This document shows, piece after piece, positions 6,996 to 11,146 of a DNA stretch of 11,146 nucleotides (positions are counted from its first letter, which is position 1; every line of letters starts with the position of its first letter). The translations under genes were made by a program, and so were the position numbers. Source of the DNA: Lachnospiraceae bacterium UBA7480. GTDB lineage: Bacteria > Bacillota > Clostridia > Lachnospirales > Lachnospiraceae. A model generated the notes under the pieces. The model was not told the origin of the DNA and did no database searches. It was given only the letters and a program-made list of their open reading frames with translations. The stretch spans positions 159 through 11,304 of the forward strand of contig DLOQ01000106.1 in NCBI GenBank assembly GCA_002479655.1. The letters run 5' to 3'.

Positions 6996-8294
6996 TTATT
7001 CTGCTTTCTCTAACCCTTCATCAGTATACCGGTTCGACGCATTCCATAAGATCCATTCTTCATATCCTGCGTCATATACCGCCTGGATCTGGCTGCGGAT
7101 CTCATCTCCGCCGTAAGTGATATGACCGCTTACCCATGTGGCGGTAAATGCCTGCAGCCAAGGTCTTACTACTGCCCGGTCTTTATCCGCTATCCCGGCA
7201 AGCTCGCTTTTGGAAGCCATAAGCGCCGCATAGACCGTCTCATAAGGATATGCGTCGGGCACATCATATCCGAATACCCCTTTTCCATAATGAGAGGGAT
7301 AGATCATAGGGCAAAGCACGTCTACCGTACTGCCAAGTCCTACATAATCCTGTCCCACCTGTTCTACATCTATAGCGCTTCCTATGATCGTGCCAAAGAC
7401 ATCCGCCGTCACCGGAATACCTTTCTCATGCAGGTGTTCCGTGGCATAATCAAGAAAATTCATAATGGCCTGTTCTCTTGGATAAGACTGGATATCCACG
7501 CCGTAATCCGCTGTTTCAGCTTCGTTTCCAATAGGAAATCTTACATAGTCATATTGGATCTCATCAAAGCCCATATCAGCAGCGGCCAATGCCACATCCG
7601 TCAGATATTCCCACACTTCCTCTTTATAAGGATTGACCCATGTCAGACCATATGCGTCTGTCAGATTGGAACCATCTGCTTTTTTTAGTGCAAGCTGGGG
7701 ATTGTGTTCTGCCAGATAGGGATCCTTGAAACATACGATCCTGGCAATGGTATAGATATCATGCTCTTTCAATTCCGCCATCAGGCCTTCCATATCGCTT
7801 ATATAATTGATACAAGCTCCCATCTCCTGCGCGGATTGCAGATCCATCTGATATGTAATATTTCCTTCGTCGTTTTTCATATCAATCACGACGGCATTCA
7901 GTTCCGTACTGTCGACCAGATCGATCAGATCCTCTATACCCGCGCTTCCCGCCATGGGACCGGTGATATAGATCCCCCGTACTTTCACACGGTCTTCACG
8001 TTCGGAAAAACTGATCCACTCTGCAGCGGATGAACTATCTGCCGCGGCAGGATCTGTCTGTACCGTATTCATGGAAATTATATATACATCATCTGAAACG
8101 GTACTGTCTGATGATGATAATAACCGGCCATCTGCTGACGTTTCTTTCACTACCCTTGAAATATGTCTGATAAGCAGGAACAAACCGGCTCCAAGCACTA
8201 TTACTGCCGCAATAATAGAAACGCAGAGGATCCGTTTGCGCCGCTTTCTTTTGATATCGCTATAAGAAACATATGTAGTTCTTCTTCTTGTCAT
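6996..8294 (-). CDS. Membrane-anchored putative glycoside hydrolase (DUF4015 type)
   Basis: A 432-residue protein with a basic N-terminus (KRKRRKRIL) followed by one membrane segment at about residues 22-43 and a Ser/Asp-rich linker to about 95. This suggests an extracellular domain tethered to the membrane. The domain from about 104 to 425 matches the putative glycosyl hydrolase family DUF4015. It is a likely TIM barrel with VRGIYITGPMAG, LNAVVIDMKNDEGNITYQMD, ARIVCFKDPYLAEHNPQLA, the acidic motif FDEIQYDYVRFP (243-254) that probably holds catalytic carboxylates, VTADVFGTI, and CPMIYPSHYGKG. The substrate is not established; a cell-wall or surface polysaccharide is an inference from the anchor. 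The ATG at 8294 has GAGGG 5 nt upstream. It starts 45 nt after the gyrA stop with no terminator seen, so it may be read from the gyrase transcript. Confidence 0.88.
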   Translation of the reverse strand: MTRRRTTYVSYSDIKRKRRKRILCVSIIAAVIVLGAGLFLLIRHISRVVKETSADGRLLSSSDSTVSDDVYIISMNTVQTDPAAADSSSAAEWISFSEREDRVKVRGIYITGPMAGSAGIEDLIDLVDSTELNAVVIDMKNDEGNITYQMDLQSAQEMGACINYISDMEGLMAELKEHDIYTIARIVCFKDPYLAEHNPQLALKKADGSNLTDAYGLTWVNPYKEEVWEYLTDVALAAADMGFDEIQYDYVRFPIGNEAETADYGVDIQSYPREQAIMNFLDYATEHLHEKGIPVTADVFGTIIGSAIDVEQVGQDYVGLGSTVDVLCPMIYPSHYGKGVFGYDVPDAYPYETVYAALMASKSELAGIADKDRAVVRPWLQAFTATWVSGHITYGGDEIRSQIQAVYDAGYEEWILWNASNRYTDEGLEKAE

Positions 8295-8339
8295 AAGTAC
8301 CCTCAGACTTCATAAAATAGGAAATGATTCCTTAAGTAT

Positions 8340-10871
8340 TTATGATTCTTCTTCAGAAGATCCTGTTGAAACGTCAGAGCTTTCTTCTGCTTCCATATTT
8401 TCAAAATCCGCATCAACGATACCATCATTGACTTTTTCGCGTACCTTTGCGATCTTGGCAACCTTGATGCCTTTTTCCAGATTGATCATCTTCACACCGG
8501 AAGTAATGCGTCCAAGGATAGAAATATCTTCCATACGAAGCTGGATGATCGTACCGGCGGAAGTGATCATCATGATCTCATGCTCGTCCGTAACCGCTTT
8601 AACACCGATGACATCACCTGTCTTTTCCGTGATCTTATAGCATTTTACACCTTTTCCACCACGGTTCTGCAGAGTAAATTCATCCAGATAGGTTCTCTTT
8701 CCCATACCGTTTTCACTGACGATCAACAAGGAATCTCCCTGATGGTCAAGCTGCATGCCGACGATATCATCATCATAATCAAGATTCATGCCCCTGACTC
8801 CCATAGAGGTCCTTCCCGTTGCGCGGACGTCTGTCTCCTTGAAACGGATACATTTGCCATATTTCGTAACCAAGAAGATCTCAGTATCCTTATCCGTCTG
8901 CTTAACTTCGATCAACTCATCATCATCCTGCAAATTGATCGCCGCAAGTCCGTTCTTACGGATATTGGCAAATTCCATAATAGAAGTTTTCTTTACGGTA
9001 CCTTTCTTTGTTACCATGAACAGGTTCTTGCCTTCGATATATTCCTTGATCGGAATCACTGCGGATATCTTTTCTCCCGGATTTAACTGTAGAAGATTGA
9101 TGATCGCAGTACCTCTTGCGGTACGTCCCGCCTCCGGAATCTGATAAGCCTTCAGGCGGTATGCCCGTCCGATATTTGTAAAGAACATGATATAATCATG
9201 CGTCGTCATCATCAGAAGATCTTCGATATAATCATCTTCGATCGTCGTCATTCCTTTGATTCCCTTACCGCCGCGGTTCTGGGAATGGAAATTATCAACG
9301 GTCATACGTTTGATATATCCAAGATTCGTCATAGCGATCACCGTATTGCTGACAGGGATCATATCTTCCATAGAGATATCCATATCATCAAAACCGATTG
9401 CCGTTCTTCTGTCATCACCATATTTTACGGATGTTTCCAAAAGCTCTTTCTTGATTACGCCAAGCAGAAGTTTTTCATCCGCAAGGATCGCTCTTAATTC
9501 ATTGATCAGGGCAACCAGATCCTGATGCTCCTGTTCCAGTTTTTCTCTTTCCAATCCTGTCAGCGCTTTCAGACGCATATCAACGATCGCCTGAGACTGC
9601 GCATCAGAAAGAGCAAAACGCTCCATCAATTTTTCTTTCGCTTCCTGCGTGGTACGGCTTCCCCTGATGATCTGGATCACTTCATCGATATGATCCAAAG
9701 CGATCAATAATCCCTGTACAATATGGTCGCGTTCTTCCGCTTTATTCAGATCATATCTGGTACGCCTTGTAACGACCTCCTCCTGATGTTTCAGATATTC
9801 TTCCAGCATCTGCAAGAGATTTAATACTTTCGGCTCGTTATTGACAAGCGCAAGCATAATGATTCCATAGGTATCCTGAAGCTGCGTATGTTTGTACAAT
9901 TTATTCAAAAGGACATTGGCATTGGCATCACGTCTCAGCTCGATCACAACACGCATACCTTCCCGGTTGGATTCATCACGGATATCCGTGATACCGTCAA
10001 GCCTTTTATCTTTCACAAGATCCGCCATTTTTAAGATCATATTTGCTTTATTGACCATATAAGGAAGCTCTGTAATGACGATCTGGGACTTTCCGTTTGG
10101 AAGAGTCTCTATATTGGTAATGCCGCGGAGCCTTACCTTGCCGCGTCCTGTCCGGTAAGCTTCCTCTATTCCCGCAGTACCAAGGATCTCCGCCCCTGTA
10201 GGGAAATCCGGACCTTTTACGATCTCTAACAATTCATCAATATCTGTTGTTCTGTTTTCATCCACGCGGTTATCAATGATCTTCACAACAGCGTCAATCA
10301 CTTCACGGAGATTGTGCGGCGGGATATTGGTCGCCATACCTACGGCAATACCTGTCGTGCCATTGACCAAAAGATTCGGATAACGGCTCGGAAGTACGGA
10401 GGGCTCTTTTTCCGTCTCATCAAAGTTCGGTACAAAATCAACCGTATCTTTATTGATATCCGCAAGCAGTTCCATGGATATCTTTGATAATCTCGCTTCT
10501 GTATATCGCATTGCGGCAGCGCCGTCGCCGTCCATAGAACCAAAGTTTCCATGACCGTCAACAAGAGGATATCTTGTATTCCAATCCTGCGCCATATTGA
10601 CAAGCGCTCCATAAATAGAGCTGTCGCCATGCGGATGGTATTTACCCATCGTATCACCGACGATACGCGCACACTTACGATGCGGCTTATCGGGACCGTT
10701 ATTCAACTCAATCATGGAAAACAGGATTCGCCTCTGAACAGGCTTCAGTCCGTCCCTGACGTCCGGAAGCGCTCTGGAAGCGATAACGCTCATCGCATAG
10801 TCAATATATGACTTTTCCATGGTTTTCTTTAGATCCACCTCATGGATCTTATCAAAAATCGTATCATCCAT
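8340..10871 (-). CDS. gyrA: DNA gyrase subunit A
   Basis: This is the breakage-reunion subunit of the A2B2 type II topoisomerase that puts negative supercoils into DNA. It is full length at 843 residues. The N-terminus carries [20 protein letters not shown] and [10 protein letters not shown]. The quinolone-determining region reads [19 protein letters not shown] (77-95), and the catalytic tyrosine is Tyr123 in AAAMRYTEA. Ser84 matches E. coli Ser83, but Gly88 stands where E. coli has Asp87. The C-terminal beta-pinwheel contains the GyrA box QNRGGKG at 531-537 and a second identical copy at 735-741. The last 25 residues are acidic and Ser-rich. The Shine-Dalgarno is weak: AAAGG is about 14 nt before the ATG. 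It lies 91 bp after gyrB, in the usual order. Confidence 0.98.
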   Translation of the reverse strand: MDDTIFDKIHEVDLKKTMEKSYIDYAMSVIASRALPDVRDGLKPVQRRILFSMIELNNGPDKPHRKCARIVGDTMGKYHPHGDSSIYGALVNMAQDWNTRYPLVDGHGNFGSMDGDGAAAMRYTEARLSKISMELLADINKDTVDFVPNFDETEKEPSVLPSRYPNLLVNGTTGIAVGMATNIPPHNLREVIDAVVKIIDNRVDENRTTDIDELLEIVKGPDFPTGAEILGTAGIEEAYRTGRGKVRLRGITNIETLPNGKSQIVITELPYMVNKANMILKMADLVKDKRLDGITDIRDESNREGMRVVIELRRDANANVLLNKLYKHTQLQDTYGIIMLALVNNEPKVLNLLQMLEEYLKHQEEVVTRRTRYDLNKAEERDHIVQGLLIALDHIDEVIQIIRGSRTTQEAKEKLMERFALSDAQSQAIVDMRLKALTGLEREKLEQEHQDLVALINELRAILADEKLLLGVIKKELLETSVKYGDDRRTAIGFDDMDISMEDMIPVSNTVIAMTNLGYIKRMTVDNFHSQNRGGKGIKGMTTIEDDYIEDLLMMTTHDYIMFFTNIGRAYRLKAYQIPEAGRTARGTAIINLLQLNPGEKISAVIPIKEYIEGKNLFMVTKKGTVKKTSIMEFANIRKNGLAAINLQDDDELIEVKQTDKDTEIFLVTKYGKCIRFKETDVRATGRTSMGVRGMNLDYDDDIVGMQLDHQGDSLLIVSENGMGKRTYLDEFTLQNRGGKGVKCYKITEKTGDVIGVKAVTDEHEIMMITSAGTIIQLRMEDISILGRITSGVKMINLEKGIKVAKIAKVREKVNDGIVDADFENMEAEESSDVSTGSSEEES

Positions 10872-10962
10872 TTTGTATTACCAAACCTTTCCCATAGTAA
10901 AATATCATTTTTAAAGTCTAAAACGCACTATTACCATAAGCCAAATAGAAGACGTTTTATGT

Positions 10963-11146
10963 TTAGATATCCAGATTCTTCACAAATTTTGCATTTGCTT
11001 CTATAAATTCACGTCTCGGCTCTACTTTATCGCCCATCAGCGTTGTAAATGTCAGATCGACTTCCGATTCCGCGTCTTCATCCATGCATACCCTGAGCAG
11101 GATCCTCTTTTCCGGATCCATGGTCGTCTCCCAAAGCTGTTCCGCA
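10963..11146 (-). CDS. gyrB: DNA gyrase subunit B, C-terminal end (runs off right edge)
   Basis: This is the ATPase subunit of DNA gyrase, and only the last 60 residues and the stop are inside. The visible end contains [27 protein letters not shown], the TOPRIM-tail hallmark [15 protein letters not shown], and the terminus [11 protein letters not shown]. LMGDxVxPRRxFIExNA is diagnostic of GyrB. The TAA is at 10963-10965. gyrA follows 91 bp later on the same strand. That gap has no strong promoter, terminator or ribosome binding site, which suggests one gyrBA transcript. Confidence 0.96.
   Translation of the reverse strand, partial: AEQLWETTMDPEKRILLRVCMDEDAESEVDLTFTTLMGDKVEPRREFIEANAKFVKNLDI

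Noticed and set aside
10479..10672. Acquired quinolone-resistance mutation in gyrA
   Set aside because: The Gly at the Asp87 position appears to be the usual residue in this family, and Ser84 is unchanged.
10919..10959. Inverted repeat (TAAAACG arms) between gyrB and gyrA
   Set aside because: The arms are only 7 bp, AT-rich, with a 27-nt loop and no U-tract; it is not a credible terminator or operator.

Overview
The window looks like a chromosomal segment of a low-to-mid GC Firmicute, most likely a Lachnospiraceae-type gut clostridium. The grounds are the gyrase protein sequence, GGAGG-type ribosome binding sites, and the pairing of a DUF4446 protein with seryl-tRNA synthetase. Every intact gene reads on the minus strand. 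The order gyrB, gyrA ... serS in one orientation resembles the origin-proximal order of Bacillus subtilis. I therefore infer that the right edge is nearer oriC and that the genes are co-oriented with replication. dnaA and oriC are not in the window.

Layout, right to left (direction of transcription): the last 60 codons of gyrB (10963-11145); complete gyrA (8340-10871); a membrane-anchored putative glycoside hydrolase of the DUF4015 type 45 nt after gyrA (6996-8294); a CatB-like hexapeptide acyltransferase with a glycosyltransferase-like C-terminal domain (5796-6899); a plus-strand, 5'-truncated and frameshifted remnant of a hypothetical-protein family (about 5197-5858) that overlaps the end of the acyltransferase tail to tail; a 797-residue protein with two glycosyltransferase modules and a methyltransferase-like tail (2746-5139); a 250-bp AT-rich promoter region (2496-2745); a DUF4446 membrane protein (1905-2495); an FkbM-type methyltransferase (781-1872); and the first 225 codons of serS (1-675) behind its own promoter.

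The housekeeping genes (gyrBA, serS) are ordinary. The accessory content is a dispersed glycan set: acyltransferase/GT fusion, GT/GT/methyltransferase fusion, and FkbM methyltransferase. It may build or decorate a surface glycan or glycoprotein, and it has been wedged among conserved core genes. The broken plus-strand gene is the clearest trace of insertion and decay. I saw no transposase, phage gene, CRISPR array, rRNA or tRNA. Nothing here proves a new system. The multidomain fusions and the remnant family, with its possible in-frame slippery site, are the points most worth following.
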